DNA of 64,000 nucleotides from positions 63,199,330 to 63,263,329 of the forward strand of contig CM058232.1 in NCBI GenBank assembly GCA_030180135.1, given 5' to 3'. The translations under genes and the position numbers were made by a program. This DNA is from Orychophragmus violaceus (Eukaryota > Streptophyta > Magnoliopsida > Brassicales > Brassicaceae). Under the pieces are notes generated by a model that was not told the DNA's origin, searched no databases, and was given only the letters and a program-made list of their open reading frames with translations. Within the stretch, counting starts at the first letter, position 1. Each line of letters opens with the position of its first letter. Positions 41,379 to 53,552 of this stretch are shown one piece after another.

Positions 41379-44040
41379 ATATGAAGTCTGATACCGGAGA
41401 TTTTACAACCCTAAAAAAATTCAATTGTTAAAAACCCGGCAAAAACGAGCTCTATTTATTTAATTAGCTAATAAGCAAACAAATTTTCTCTCAATTTTGC
41501 AGTTCGTAATGTGACTGATGAAGAGAGAAGAGGATCCAAGGAGATTAGGTGGGATGATGTGGAGGTCTTTGCATTCTATATGGTTCGATTTTGTCCTCAT
41601 GACCTCTTCATCAATACCAAAAGCAATATGGGTGAGTCAAATCTTGTTAGGAGAACCATCAATGACACTCAAAGTAAAAAATTCACAAACTCTTTGTCTC
41701 GCTTTCAAGGAACGCGAAGTTTGAGAGCGAAATATCAAACTACAACCGAAGTCTGAGAGTGAAACTTCACCATGAAGCCTGATATTCTATTGTTTTTGAA
41801 GGCTAAAGTCTGATGATACTAGATTAGATATTTTCTCATTTTATAGAGTTTTTACTGGTTATTGAACACATTGTATTGTATTTGATTATTGGTAACAAAT
41901 AAAAATTTTATACCAGTTTTATCAATTTTAAGCATTTCTAGTGTCTGCAAAAATTTGTGTGTCGAATTGAGAGGCTGATGAAAGAAGTGGAGGATCAAGT
42001 CAGAGAAAGGAAGCTCTCCTTGTCTACTATGTTTGTAGAAAAAATATAAAATTGTATAAATTTACTTTTGTCCACTCAAATAAACAAGGAATTTTGTTCA
42101 TTGAAATTATACTAGATCAGAAAAATAGGTCACCTTTACCTTGGAGAAAAATTTGTTAGAAAAATAAGGAGTTAAGAAAATTGGTTAGAAAACACTAACC
42201 CTTAGATATCATAAAACAACATATGACGTACTAAAATAACCTTAAGTGGTGGTGAATTTTCTTATTCTTAGGAAAATTTGGTCACCTTAACCTTGGAGAA
42301 AAATGCCTCACGTTACCCATCGAGAATTTTCTTATACATGGGAAAATGGATAACTTGTAATATCTAGACTCCCAAAGAAGTCTGATAATATGGTCGCCAG
42401 ACCTCTACCATTGTCTGATTCTTATGAGCTAAAAGTTTATAAACTTAACAAGTCCAAACACTAAGTTCATTGTCTCATAACCACATTAGCGATCTTATTG
42501 GAAATTCATACTTCTTATCGAAGTCTGATTCTACTAGTTACATTTCCAATATTCTTAAAAACTGATTAAAAATAATTATCAAACATAAGCATGTAAAACT
42601 CACGCAGGAGGAATGTATACAACTAACACCCATTTAAAAAAAAAAAAAAATCAACAATATTCATCACAAATATAAAAAATAACGTTTTTAAACTTTTTAT
42701 CATTTCAGACTTCCAAAGAAGTCCGACAATACTTTTACTAGACCTCAATTGCAATATGAAAAGAGAGTATTTTTGCAATTAGAAAGTTACAAAGCACATT
42801 GCGGATGCAGACTAACATACAATCAGACAGCGTACGCAATCTGCTTTGTAAATTTTTCAGGGTATTTTTGTAGTTGACCAAAATGTTGAGTTTTTGTTAG
42901 ACAGCTTATGAAGTCTGAGAAAATAAAAAGGGTAGATTTGAAATTCACCCAAAATTTGACCTTTCTATCAGACTTCTTCGAGAAGTCTGGAGAGTTTCAG
43001 ACTTCTCTTCCAGCTCGACAAAAAATAGGGGGTAGTTTTCAATTGATCGAATTTGACTTTTTTTTAAAATAGACTTCCTACGCAGTCTAAGATAATACTT
43101 AGACAGCAAGGAAAGTCTAATAAAAAGATGGGATATTTTGGGGGTTGACCAAAAATTTTTATTTCAGATTTCTATAGCTTTCTGACAAAAGTCATATATT
43201 TCAAACTTCTATAGATATCTGATATATATTTTTTCAGACTCCTATAAAAGTCTGAAATTATTTTTCTTATTCTGGTCAATATTTGAAAATTTCGGTTAAT
43301 TACTAAAACTATCCTTTTATTTTTAGACTTCCGATTTCGTCTGAAAAAAAAGTCAAGATTCGGTCAAATTCACTCTTTTTTTTGTTAAACTAAGAAGTCT
43401 GAAGAAAAAGTCATTTTTCGATCAATTAAAAAATTACCCTCTGCTTATTTAGACTTCTTCGTGAAGTCTGATAAAAAATTTTCTTTTCAAAGGAATTTCC
43501 CACACTGCTAATGTAGTCTGATGAACATAAAAGTCAATTGCAAAACTACCCTGCGTTGACCATCAGACTTCATGGGAAGCCTGAAATGGTGAAACATATC
43601 TAAAAATCGGCAGATCTTGTAAAAAATAACATAAATCTAGTTTTGAGATTGTTTTTACCTTTGTCAAGTGCCAAGAACTTCTAGTTATACCAATACCCAA
43701 CAAAACCAACTATTTTAATGCAAAAGTAACCAAAGTTACGAGAAATCCAAAATTTTAAAATTTTAAAACGTGAATTAGAGATTTTTGGATCAAATTGGAG
43801 AGGAAATAGGGGAATAGAAGGTTGTGAACTCTAATATAGAGCTTTAATGGCTCGAAATTGGTTGTGTGAGGCATAAGAAGTATGATGATGGCATTATCTT
43901 GAATACCCATCTTATTAAGGGGATTTTGTAACGAAAGAGAGGAAGGAGAAGGATGAGGGCAGTTTTAGCTTTAACTTCAATTTAAGGGGCATTTATAGAA
44001 GAAAAAAGCAGCCTTTTCTAAAGGGAGTGTAAAATAACAC
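41379..44040 (+). other. AT-rich unassigned DNA, possibly the 3' flank of a Ulp1-bearing Mutator-like element
   Basis: It lies between the LTR of F and the broken Tat protease. A possible exon follows an acceptor TTTTGCAG at about 41495-41502 (VTDEERRGSKEIRWDDVEVF), and another charged stretch lies near 41955-42045. I recognise neither. A 25-base segment GGTCACCTTNACCTTGGAG is repeated at 42128 and 42281. The right end reads, inward on the minus strand, TTTTACACTCCCTTTAGAAA, which resembles Mutator-like ends without terminal repeats. This is inference only. Most of 42360-43600 is the palindrome array. Confidence 0.35.
42360..43600. repeat. Array of AGACTTC ... GAAGTCTG palindromic units
   Basis: At least twelve units consist of AGACTTC, a few bases, then GAAGTCTGA, or one half of it. 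Clear examples lie near 42364, 42704, 42967, 43074, 43243, 43322, 43452 and 43563. They alternate with a spacer like GGGTAGNTTTGAANTTGACC. Spacers read GGGTA..TTTT..GACC before about 43150 and in the inverse sense (GTCAATT..AAACTACCC) after about 43300, so the array as a whole is roughly palindromic. Confidence 0.7.
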
Positions 44041-44240
44041 ATCTGCTGAGCTACCGGTATTGATCATGACTCTGGATAGTTCGAATGCAGATATTTCGGG
44101 CTTGATTATGAGAGCGTCGTTGTGTGGTCTGTCCAGGCTAAGCATTTCGCTTTCCCATAACGAGATTATATGGTTAGGCCCTTCTAATTTGCTTTCAATC
44201 CCAGAGTCTTTTAAAGACCTTTCTTTGAAATGTTTTGATT
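44041..44240 (-). pseudogene. Tat protease fragment
   Basis: The minus-strand frame reads LDRPHNDALIIKPEISAFEL then SRVMINTGSSADV, matching the Tat-lineage protease (usual form H.DALVV .. VLVDTGSSADIL). The active-site Asp of D-T-G reads Asn here. The open frame is cut off directly after GSSADV at the border with the AT-rich region. Confidence 0.7.
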
Positions 44241-45970
44241 GAGTAAGTTAGGATTTCGACTCTGCACTAGCCAAGTGAGAGGTATGATGCAACGCTTTTC
44301 TCCCCCAGGAAGTGCAAAGAGATCTGGAGCTCGATTTTGCATTAACCAAGGTAGTGGGTGGGCGGGAGACATGTTTTCAGCCATTGAGCAGGGTAGCTCA
44401 AGCTATCGGTTTGAGGTCAATGCATTTCGGTGCAGTGCTTTATGGAGCAGCGCTTTTTGGATATGGGCCTAGCCCTTACTCCTCCCCCCCCCCCAGAAGT
44501 GCGAGCTGAGCTAGAGCTCGTTCTCGTACGTTTTAAAGGTGCGGGAGGGGGAGACCACAAATTTGGGGTTACCCCCACAATGGGTGAGGTTCTTAAAGAT
44601 GAGTCAATACGCTTTTCCCATTTTGTGGGCCTGGTAGTGGAGACTCAAGGGTCTCCTCCACGATATTCCGACTCCTCTTATTTGAGGTCGCCTTATTTTT
44701 ATCGTGCTTAGGTTGGAGCTCGTCTTCTTCAGGAGTTTGCTACTCTTTAGATTTGGTCTTAGCATTTTTGGCTGAGAGACGAGTTTTGCTTCGACATCAC
44801 TTTAAAGAATGTCCGTTCTTGTTATGATATTTGTAGAATGTATTCTTGTCAAAGGGTTTTTTTTTGGACTTGGCCGAATATTCGTTTCTCAAATTCATGT
44901 TCGAGTATAGCTGCAGATTATTTTGTGATTATCCGCAATATTATTAATCTCTTCCTCATGAAGCGCAAAAGATGATTCTCGGTGGAGCGCGTCATCAAGA
45001 GAGACTATTGATCTGAATGCGAGATCCTCACAAAATCTGGAGGTGTACTAGAGTCCAAGTATAAGTGCTCTGAGGGCTACAACCTGGTTCGGGTTTGCGA
45101 TCTTATCTTTGACCTCTTAGAACCTGTCTATGAAGCTTCTAAGGGATTCATCTCGAGCTTGAGAGATTGCCCAAATTATTGGCCTCTAAAGCCTGTTCCT
45201 TCCAAGGTTGCAAACAACTCTAAGGTGGATACGCCTAGCTTTTCGGTAAAGTAACGGCAGTGGCCGTCTTCTTTTTCGAAAACGTTCAGATGCACACGAG
45301 CCATCGCTAGTCTGAATGCTCTGATTTGAGCTCAATGATCACGTTTTCCATCGTATTCTGGAAATCTGTTTTTAGATGCATCTGGGATGCGAGTGTTAGC
45401 AATCCTGTCCGTGAAGGGAGTTCGTCAAGTTTTCTCGATTATCCTTTCAATATCATGAGATTAACTTATGGCAGAGTGAAATTGATTGTTAATTTATTCC
45501 AGCTCGGATTTCATGTGATCAACCTATCTTTGGAAGGATTCGCGATCAATCAAGCCTTGTTGGTTAGCAGGGTGATAATTCAGCATGTTTGGTTGACCAT
45601 TTGCTTGATTCTTCCCTGTTTGGGCAGGCCTAAAATCGAATTGAGTTCCAGAATTGTCCTGTTAAGGAGCTTTGAAGGTTGTCTCGTTGTAGAAGGAATG
45701 TCACACACTCTCGGCCATAGGGACTTGGATGGTTCATATCCCAGAGGCATAAGAGATGGAGAGGGAAACGCATTGGATTGTCTGCTATTCCCACACCATT
45801 TGAGTTCGTCAAGTTCATAGTTAATGATGGCGAGATTGCGAAAAAGAGAGGTGTCGGATATCCTCTAGTTCGTAGTAGGGTAATGAAAGTTCTTGAGACG
45901 TCGGAATTGACTTAGATCTCAGAAAAGTTCATTCGTGTTCGCGGAGGCAGGCTTCCTCCATTGGTAAGGA
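44241..45970 (-). pseudogene. Tat gag core, frame-shifted
   Basis: Reading leftward from about 45450 the fragments are TDRIANTRIPDASKNRFPEY, DGKRD, AFRLAMARVHLNV and HCRYFTEKLG, then ISQARDESLRSFIDRF and VKDKIANPNQVVALRALILG. These are the conserved blocks of Tat-lineage gag (PEYDGKTDP, LAM.RA, QGPNESLR.F..RFK). Several stops interrupt them. The part at 44241-44900 between gag core and protease has no clear motif. Plus-strand open frames here (for example 45326-45820) are antisense shadows. Confidence 0.65.
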
Positions 45971-45975
45971 GTCTC

Positions 45976-46611
45976 TGTAGGAATTGTTTAGTTGATCCTG
46001 ATTCAATTCACAGATTCACATCAACCTAAACATTCAGATCTAGGTTCTCTTGAATAGAAACATTAGATGATCTCACCTTTTACCTGTTTGTTGCAGCGGA
46101 AGAAGTAGAACAGGTCAGAGATCAGAGAGATACACTGAGGGATGAATCCTCCAAAGGTTCACACACGCACGCTCGGGAATTGGCTGCTAGACCAGACAGA
46201 GAGGAGGCGCAGAGAGAGGGGAAAGGTGGCGCAAAAGCTGAGAAGAATTAGAGAGCTAGGTCTGATTTTATTCATTAAAATCCCTCCTAGTTCTCATGGG
46301 CTTTTGGGCCCAATTCTCAGTTCTGATTAAATCCCTTGGATTTAATCAGGCCCTTTAGTCTCTTCAAGTACAGTAAATGCCTAGCACTTTTACCGTACTT
46401 CTGCTAAACCGTTCCTTCGTGATTTCCCGTTAGCTTAGGCGTGTGACCCATATGGGATCATATAACAAAGGCAATAAATCCGAGATTTATAGATCATGAG
46501 CGGACTCTAGCAAGCCATCATGACCCCCAGCATTATATGACTTATGTCTGATCATTGACATACTCTTACTTTCTAGAGACAGTACCGAGATTACTGGACA
46601 CAATTCCAACA
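45976..46611 (-). repeat. 3' LTR of copia C
   Basis: On the minus strand it starts TGTTGGAATTGTGTCC and ends AATTCCTACA. It matches 52658-53293 with one difference seen (46138 T, 52818 C). Confidence 0.9.
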
Positions 46612-47480
46612 ATCTCCCACTTGTACTGGAATCTCTGTATTCATAATCCTTTTGTCTCAATATCTCGATTAGTCATAAGGCAAGATTGGTGTCATCCTTA
46701 TAAAGCCTAATCTTGTTCATCGGACTCTGATTTGATACTGACAATCCAAACGACTTGGGAAAGTCCGTTTGAGCATGGCCATGCATTTTCCAGTATTCAA
46801 ATCTCCGATTGGCCTAGAGATATTCACTCCATTTATATTGGAGGGACAAATCCCATCTTGTTCCATCACTGTAAACTACTCATTTCATGATATACCCAAA
46901 CAAGGTCCTTATAACTATCGCAGAACGATAGCGTTTAGACAATGATCAAAGTACATCAGCCCATGTGCAGTCACATGCATGTGAACTCAGGTCTAAGGAC
47001 TATACTCTATAGTCGTAGTAAGAATCTCTTATGACACAGATATAAATATCCTGAAGAGTTCTTATAAGCGGGTCTTGTCCGGTCGTATGTACCCCAACAT
47101 ACACCTATGTACTGACTTTGATGCCGCGCATCTATGACACACTGAGACTTTATCATAAGTCACGTACCAATCTAGTCTCACACGGTTGTTGGTGTTCCAA
47201 TTTCAACAACCTTCGACTAGGGACTGGATGATATAAGCCATCTATCAAATATAGGGTCTCATGATCAAGCTAAATGACTTCGATGACTCAAGATCAAGTC
47301 ATTTACTTCGATGACCTATAAAATGGTTCATATCATTTTGGAACGATTATTTCATCACAGTTAAAATAATCTTGAAATAATAATTTCATTATTAAACACC
47401 TCAAATGTTTTACTAGAACATATCAATAACTAAATAAAGCCCTTTACTAACTCCCACTGAAATTAAGACTACATCTTAAT
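46612..47480 (-). other. Copia C 3' UTR and polypurine tract
   Basis: ATCTCCCACTT (46612-46622) is the reverse complement of the polypurine tract. The remainder is non-coding, with blocks shared with copia A and B, such as CCCATCTTGTTCCATC near 46853. A duplicated ATCAAG..CAAGTCATTTACTTCGATGA-type segment lies near 47262-47320. Confidence 0.65.
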
Positions 47481-50020
47481 TTCACTTATCCTACAGCTAC
47501 AGTCCGTGACTCGTGCTTAGGGCTAAGGAGTGGCTTCGTTAATAGATTAGCAACGTTCTCATTCGTTGAAACTTGCTGATCTACTTAACATCTCTGTCAT
47601 TTATCTTACGGAATATGTTATACCTATCCTCGAGTTGTTTGGACCTCTGATGTGCAGCTAGTCTCATCTATGCTGGGAATCACATCAAGTTCAGTGACGA
47701 ACTCTTCTTTCCAAACAACCTCTTTCGCCGCTTTCCAAGTTGCGAAATATTCAGCTTAAGTCATGGAGTCAGCAACAGTGCCGTGCACCGCCAAACAAAC
47801 ACAAGATATAACCGGACTGTGACCGGAAATCATCTTTGTCTGTTGGAAACTTGCCTTTCGGACTCTATCGACTTATAGCACCTTACTTTCTCCGTAAATC
47901 AAGAACTTATCCTTAGTATTCCTCAAATACTTTAGGACATACTTTTAGGAAACTTGATTCTTTGCTGGATTTGACTGGTCTTTTATTTGTCTTGCTTAAC
48001 ATTAAAGCAACATCAAACAAGTATGTTTCATGGCATACATGATAGATCCAATTGCCGACGCATATGGAATCTCATCCATGCATTTAAGCTCAGCAGTTAT
48101 CGTAGGATACTGTATCTTGCTTAACTTAATGCCATGTGACATTGGCATAAAACCCTTCTTGGATTGCTCAAAAACGTGTAGAACTTTGTCAATTTAAGAA
48201 TCCTGACATTGTCCTACCAGCTCTTTTGGATCTCTATCTTTAAATCCAAAATCCAAGACTTTCGTGGCTATACCCATGTCATTCACAAAACCAACTCCCA
48301 AGCCAGACCTTTACCGACTGCAGCATTGGGACGTTATATCCGAGAATCAGTATGTCACCGACATATACTATGAGAAATGCAATATTGCTCCCACTTATCT
48401 TTTAGTAAACGCACAGTTCCATTTCGTTCCTGTTTTTAAGTCAAAACCTTGACTACTTCAGCAGAACGAAGATTCCAACTCCGATATGTTTGCTTCCATC
48501 CATGAATGGATCGATGAAGCTAACTTACACAAAATGTAATTTTTCGGAGTCCGGGCTCACTTTCGCTTCTTTGAATTTCGCAGATTCGTCGCTTTCAATG
48601 ATCATCAGATCATGCGAACATTCAATGATCATCAGGCTGAACTAATGACGAGATTAGTGACTGATTCTTTCATATCTGCGAACTTCAGGCTCCACAGGTG
48701 TAGATTCTACAGAAATCTGTAAATCCTTCCGCTGCTCTCCCTCAATAGGTTGAGCAGCCTCCTGTATTTCTCGAATTTCTTCGAGTTGTACTTTTACTCC
48801 CACTGTTCTTCTTGGAAAGTAACTTCCCTTCTTAGAAAACAGAATGGTCGTAAAAGTACCGAGCCTTGGTTTCCCTAAGAAAACTTCGAGTTATACTTTT
48901 ACTCCCACTGTTCTTCTTGGAAAATAACTTCCCTTCTTAGAAAACAGAATGGACGTAAAGGTAATAAGCCTTGGTTTCCCTGGGACAACCAGCGAAGTAG
49001 CTCAACTACTAATACTCAGTAAAGACGAATTTGGATCGATTCCAATCCACATTTACGTGGTGTCTTTCAACTGATATTGGTGGAACTATTTTAGCGTAAA
49101 CTTAGATATTTCTAGAGCGTTATTCTTAAAATATCATGGAAGATTCGTGTGATTCATCTTTAATCATTTCTTATAAGATCTGATTCTTTCTCACAGAAAC
49201 ACCTTCAGGTTTTCAGGAGAAATGAGCTGTGAAACGATTTCACACTCATTCAGATGATCACATAATCAATGACTTAAGTATTCTCACTCATGATTTTAAT
49301 CCAGAGTCTTAATACTTTTGTCATTCAGATCCTATACTTCATTCTGGAACTCTTTCGACCATGTCAAAGAATTCCGACTTGTGTCTCATCAAATGAACAC
49401 AGTCACACTCACTGAAGTAATCAGTAGAGACAATGAAGTACAGGAAATTTTCTCTGGCATTACTGCTCATTGGGCCACATACATCAGTATGTTCCAGGTC
49501 CAATAAGCCTTTGGGCCTTTCTCTAGCTCGGCTAAGATAGGCCCTTTTCCTTTTGGTCCAGTAAACAGAATTCAAGTCTCATAAGATATCTTATCAAATG
49601 AGCCCAACAGTCCATAACTATGGGATTTCTGAATCCGACTTACTCTATGTGACCAAGATTTTTATGCCAAGAAAAATCAGGTTTAATTCATTAGATTTAA
49701 ACCAATTCGGTATTTATGTTACATTTAGGCACTCTTTGGTTTAAAATATAAAACCCATTCCATGAATAGGGTGCTACAATTAATATTTCATTAAGATCAA
49801 AAGAACAAAACCTTGTCTTTTATCAAAATGAAAAACATTCAAATTCTTACAAGAAAATGAAAAACAACTCTGCTCAAAGCAGGTAGATTGTAGCAATTAC
49901 TTAATACAAAACCAAGCCTTGAAGGTATCTACAAGTGAAAACCCTATGACTGAGGCAGCTTCCATAGCTCCTTCCAGACATGCAGTTCCACTTGCCCTTC
50001 CTCCAACGTTCTACTGTTGC
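47481..50020 (-). pseudogene. Ruined pol of copia C
   Basis: Relics of RNase H (47500-48150), the C-terminal half of RT (48230-48520), integrase (48560-49575; ERPKGLLDLEHTDVCGPMSS) and protease (LDTGCGTDIC just after gag) are present. The reverse transcriptase deletion lies at about 48535, where the SPDSEK-coding sequence meets KLHRSIYG-coding sequence, the same junction as in copia A at 12664. Unlike A, the protease keeps DTG. A 105-bp tandem duplication (48781-48985) lies in the integrase-RT linker and is absent from A. Confidence 0.8.
48781..48985. repeat. Tandem duplication of about 105 bp in copia C
   Basis: Two copies (48781-48885 and about 48886-48985) start TCGAGTTGTACTTTTACTCC and TCGAGTTATACTTTTACTCC. 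They differ by a handful of bases, so the duplication predates the last insertion. Confidence 0.8.
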
Positions 50021-50932
50021 TCAGGCTCTGCATATTACAACAAATATCAGTGCCACAACCAGTATCCAATTCCTTAAGGTAGAACTTGAAGTAATAACAT
50101 GAATACCTGAGGAAGTAGTCTCATACATTAACTTTAACTCCTCATCGTCTTCCATGAATTTTATGCAATCTCTCTTCCAATGCCCTATCTCTTTACAGTA
50201 GCAGCACTTACCAACGTAAGAGGTATCTGACTTGAGCTCAGAAGACACACGCTTGCCATGATTCAAAATCTGGACAACTTTGTCTTCACCCTTGTCAGTA
50301 CTAGGTTTCATAAACCTACCCTTCACGTTTGGCTCAACCGTCTTGAGCATATTATGCAGTTCAGTCAGCGTCTTCGTTAAGCCTTTCTTGATATAGTTCT
50401 TCCTGAACTTATCATAGCTTGACGGCAGTGACTGCAGAATGATCTCAGTTGCCAATTCTTGGCTAACTGGATAATCCAGTTTCCTCAGGTTATCAATATA
50501 ACCTATCATTTTACTGACATGAGGACTCACCGGATTATCTTTTGGTAGCTTGCAGCTAGTGAGAGACTTAACCAACTGGTATCTCTCCACTCTTATTTGC
50601 TCCTGAAATTTCAATTTCAGGCTGCTGATCATCTCTATTGGCGACTCCATGTTCTCATATTGCTCCCGCAAGTCAGAGTCCATGGTAGCCAATATCAGAC
50701 CACGCACATCTACCGTATCATTATAATGCTTATTCCAAGCATCATATACTGCATGGGAGGCATTGGACCCGATCCTTACGGGGAGAGCTCTCTCAAGAAC
50801 ATAGTCATTTCTCTCCTGCCTGAGGACTAGCCTCAGGTTCCGCGACCAAGTCAAGAAATTTGATCCGTTCAGCTTGTCCATCTTAAGGACAGACCGGATC
50901 GAGAAAGTGTTTTGATTGTTTGTGCTAGTCAT
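50021..50932 (-). CDS. Gag of copia C, about 290-303 aa
   Basis: The ATG at 50932 gives MTSTNNQNTFSIRSVLKMDK. The frame is open through the zinc knuckle CCYCKEIGHWKRDC and runs a short way past the point where copia A gag stops (TSSSTL), ending at 50021 in a frame that is no longer protease. It lacks nine residues present in copia A after VEPNVK. Most differences from A gag are conservative. Like A, it should form particles but cannot be followed by a working pol. Confidence 0.85.
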   Translation of the reverse strand: MTSTNNQNTFSIRSVLKMDKLNGSNFLTWSRNLRLVLRQERNDYVLERALPVRIGSNASHAVYDAWNKHYNDTVDVRGLILATMDSDLREQYENMESPIEMISSLKLKFQEQIRVERYQLVKSLTSCKLPKDNPVSPHVSKMIGYIDNLRKLDYPVSQELATEIILQSLPSSYDKFRKNYIKKGLTKTLTELHNMLKTVEPNVKGRFMKPSTDKGEDKVVQILNHGKRVSSELKSDTSYVGKCCYCKEIGHWKRDCIKFMEDDEELKLMYETTSSGIHVITSSSTLRNWILVVALIFVVICRA

Positions 50933-52644
50933 AACTGAAAATTAAGATAAAAGGATTTTAGTTAATATGTTCAATATGATTAATCTCGTATTATATTTAA
51001 TATGATTAATCACGCATTATATTCAATAACATAAGTTACCCTCAATAGAATATAATGATTCCAAGATCCACATATAACTAAGATCAAAGTGGGCCACTGG
51101 CCATCACCCAACCTTAGCTTATATCGGTAAGCCCTATATCGGCTAATTATATCCGTGATATAACTCTTGGTTGTGAATCTGGGCCCGAGGCCCAATTCAC
51201 TCTGATGTCTCAAGGCCCGGGACTCCCGATGGCCTAGTCAAGAAAACCAGACTATACAGTCATGTAATCATTAATGTCTGGGACTCCCAATGACATTTAT
51301 GAATCACAAACTGTCTTACCCACGCACAAAACAGACATCCTCACACTGTAAGGCCATGAATGCAATTGAATGGGCTTTGACAGCTGACATAGCCTGGACA
51401 AGACATCCAACGCTTGATATTATTTGAGGTTCGTAGGTTTATTAAAAAATTCATTCCCAAAATAGAAGATTACTATTTCGGGAAACTTTCCATTTTTGGA
51501 AACCTACTATTTTTGGAAACTTTCTAAAATTGGAAACTTTCTAAAACCGGAAACTTTCTAACTTTAGAAATTTCTTAAAATCCAAAACCCGCAAATCCAG
51601 AAAATTCTATTTTAAGAAACTTTCTAATTTCAAAATTTCGGAAACTTTAATTTAAAATTGACTTTATAATTTTATAAAATAAATTTTAAATTAATCTGAA
51701 GAAAGACTCAAATAATTGGCCCAATTGTTTTAACTTCTTGGCCCGAGGCCCAAGAATTGGTCCATGTCCAAGACATGACCCAATTGTCCAATTAAATGAC
51801 ATAACCGGTCTGGTTCATTAAAACTGGTCTAACCAAGTTTTAATTACTACGATGACCACAATTGTCAACCGGTTATTTACTAAACCGGATTTTCTCAATT
51901 TATTTGGTCCAACCAAATCAAATTAGAAATTCCTGGTTTAGGGACTAAATCCAATATTTCTTTCGACATTGGATTTCTTATCCCGGTTTAACCAGAATTT
52001 AATAAAATTATTAAATCTGTTTATTAAACCAGAACGAATCAATTTTAATTAGAATTTTAAACCGAGCCTTGAACCGAACTGAATTGGTCACGAACCAAAC
52101 CGAGTTGGTCGTGACCTAGTTTCCTTCCCAAGAAACTATCGTCCAGCCGCTCAGCCGCGAGCCAATCGATCCGAGATCGAGGCGATGTTCAGCTGCGGAC
52201 GGGACGATCCATCGGGACGTTCGGGACGGTGTGGTCGTGCGATCGGGACGAGACAGCCGAGCCATCTCTCGCGATCGGAACGAGCCATGCCTTGCGATCG
52301 GGACTTGACGAGGCGTGTGATCGCGATGATCCACTCGTACCTCGGTCTCGACTGCGGTGCAGGACGACGAAGGCAACGGGACGCGACGTAAGCGACCTGC
52401 CTTGCGCCTCACGGTCGTGTGATCCAACCGGCCTTCAACCGATCACGGCTTGGCCGATCGTTGATCATCTCGGCCGATCGCAAACAACAAGTCATATAGC
52501 TTGTTTTTGCGATTTCTTTAGTGTGTTTAGGATTCAAAATTGTTTCTTAAGTGTTTTATCTTATCAGTAATTGATTCAAAACACTTCTAAACAAATTAAA
52601 CAACCTAAACATGAATCTAAAACAAGAAATCCTAAGAACCAATG
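50933..52644 (-). other. Copia C leader with GGAAACTTTCTA repeats and a GC-rich GATCG module
   Basis: This is a non-coding leader. At 51465-51660 a unit close to GGAAACTTTCTAAAATT is repeated about five times. The block near the primer site (52135-52470) is GC-rich, unlike its surroundings, with recurring GCGATCGGGACGAG or GGCCGATCG. The order of blocks parallels copia A, but this primer-proximal module is unrelated in sequence. Confidence 0.55.
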
Positions 52645-52656
52645 GCTCTGATACCA
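52645..52656 (-). promoter_or_regulatory. Primer binding site of copia C, tRNA-Met
   Basis: GCTCTGATACCA, reverse complement of TGGTATCAGAGC, one base from the LTR. Confidence 0.9.
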
Positions 52657-52657
52657 C

Positions 52658-53293
52658 TGTAGGAATTGTTTAGTTGATCCTGATTCAATTCACAGATTCA
52701 CATCAACCTAAACATTCAGATCTAGGTTCTCTTGAATAGAAACATTAGATGATCTCACCTTTTACCTGTTTGTTGCAGCGGAAGAAGTAGAACAGGTCAG
52801 AGATCAGAGAGATACACCGAGGGATGAATCCTCCAAAGGTTCACACACGCACGCTCGGGAATTGGCTGCTAGACCAGACAGAGAGGAGGCGCAGAGAGAG
52901 GGGAAAGGTGGCGCAAAAGCTGAGAAGAATTAGAGAGCTAGGTCTGATTTTATTCATTAAAATCCCTCCTAGTTCTCATGGGCTTTTGGGCCCAATTCTC
53001 AGTTCTGATTAAATCCCTTGGATTTAATCAGGCCCTTTAGTCTCTTCAAGTACAGTAAATGCCTAGCACTTTTACCGTACTTCTGCTAAACCGTTCCTTC
53101 GTGATTTCCCGTTAGCTTAGGCGTGTGACCCATATGGGATCATATAACAAAGGCAATAAATCCGAGATTTATAGATCATGAGCGGACTCTAGCAAGCCAT
53201 CATGACCCCCAGCATTATATGACTTATGTCTGATCATTGACATACTCTTACTTTCTAGAGACAGTACCGAGATTACTGGACACAATTCCAACA
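52658..53293 (-). repeat. 5' LTR of copia C
   Basis: This is a direct repeat of 45976-46611, nearly identical. It ends at 53293, followed by target duplicate GTCTC. Confidence 0.9.
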
Positions 53294-53298
53294 GTCTC

Positions 53299-53544
53299 GT
53301 CCCGTTAGGAACTTGGGATTGGGAGATCTCGGAGAGTCTGTTTGCGAGATATCAATCTTTTCGGCTAAGCTGAGCTGTTAGAGCTCGAGTCGTTAACACA
53401 TTGCTTTGAGCCTTGTCAACTAACGTTGAGAGCATGTTTAGGATTTTGGCTAGATCGTTAAGATAGGCCTGAGGTCAGTTCTGGCCAAGGTTTGTGCCTG
53501 ACCAGTTTGGGTTTTATCATATCTTATCTAGACCATAGGTTTTG
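53299..53544 (-). pseudogene. Probable Tat gag N-terminal part
   Basis: The minus-strand frame gives DLAKILNMLSTLVDKAQSNV then LTTRALTAQLSRKD, a coiled-coil-like stretch that continues, across the copia C insertion, into the gag fragment at 45975. At about 53545 it meets plus-strand integrase sequence of another element, so the two are fused head to head. Confidence 0.45.
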
Positions 53545-53552
53545 CGCGATCA

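Larger units (their letters stand above)
45976..53293 (-). mobile_element. Copia C: young, non-autonomous sister of copia A
   Basis: It has 636-bp LTRs (45976-46611 and 52658-53293) in which I see one difference, a perfect target duplication GTCTC (45971-45975 and 53294-53298), a tRNA-Met primer site and an open gag. Pol is ruined and shares the reverse transcriptase deletion with copia A. LTR inner sequence and the leader module differ clearly from copia A, so the two represent distinct subfamilies that inherited the same broken pol. Confidence 0.9.
44041..53544 (-). mobile_element. Element T: Tat-lineage gag-protease remnant, split by copia C
   Basis: On the minus strand the probable gag N-terminal part is at 53299-53544, the gag core at about 44900-45975 and protease at 44041-44240. 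They are in the right order, with copia C inserted at GTCTC. The reading is broken by stops and frame shifts throughout. Sequence ends at 44040 within the protease motif GSSADV, so the left border is a break or another insertion. No LTR or pol is left. Confidence 0.65.

Noticed and set aside
45326..45820. 164-codon plus-strand open frame
   Set aside because: It is antisense to the Tat gag relic, whose conserved blocks read on the minus strand. No family resemblance on the plus strand.
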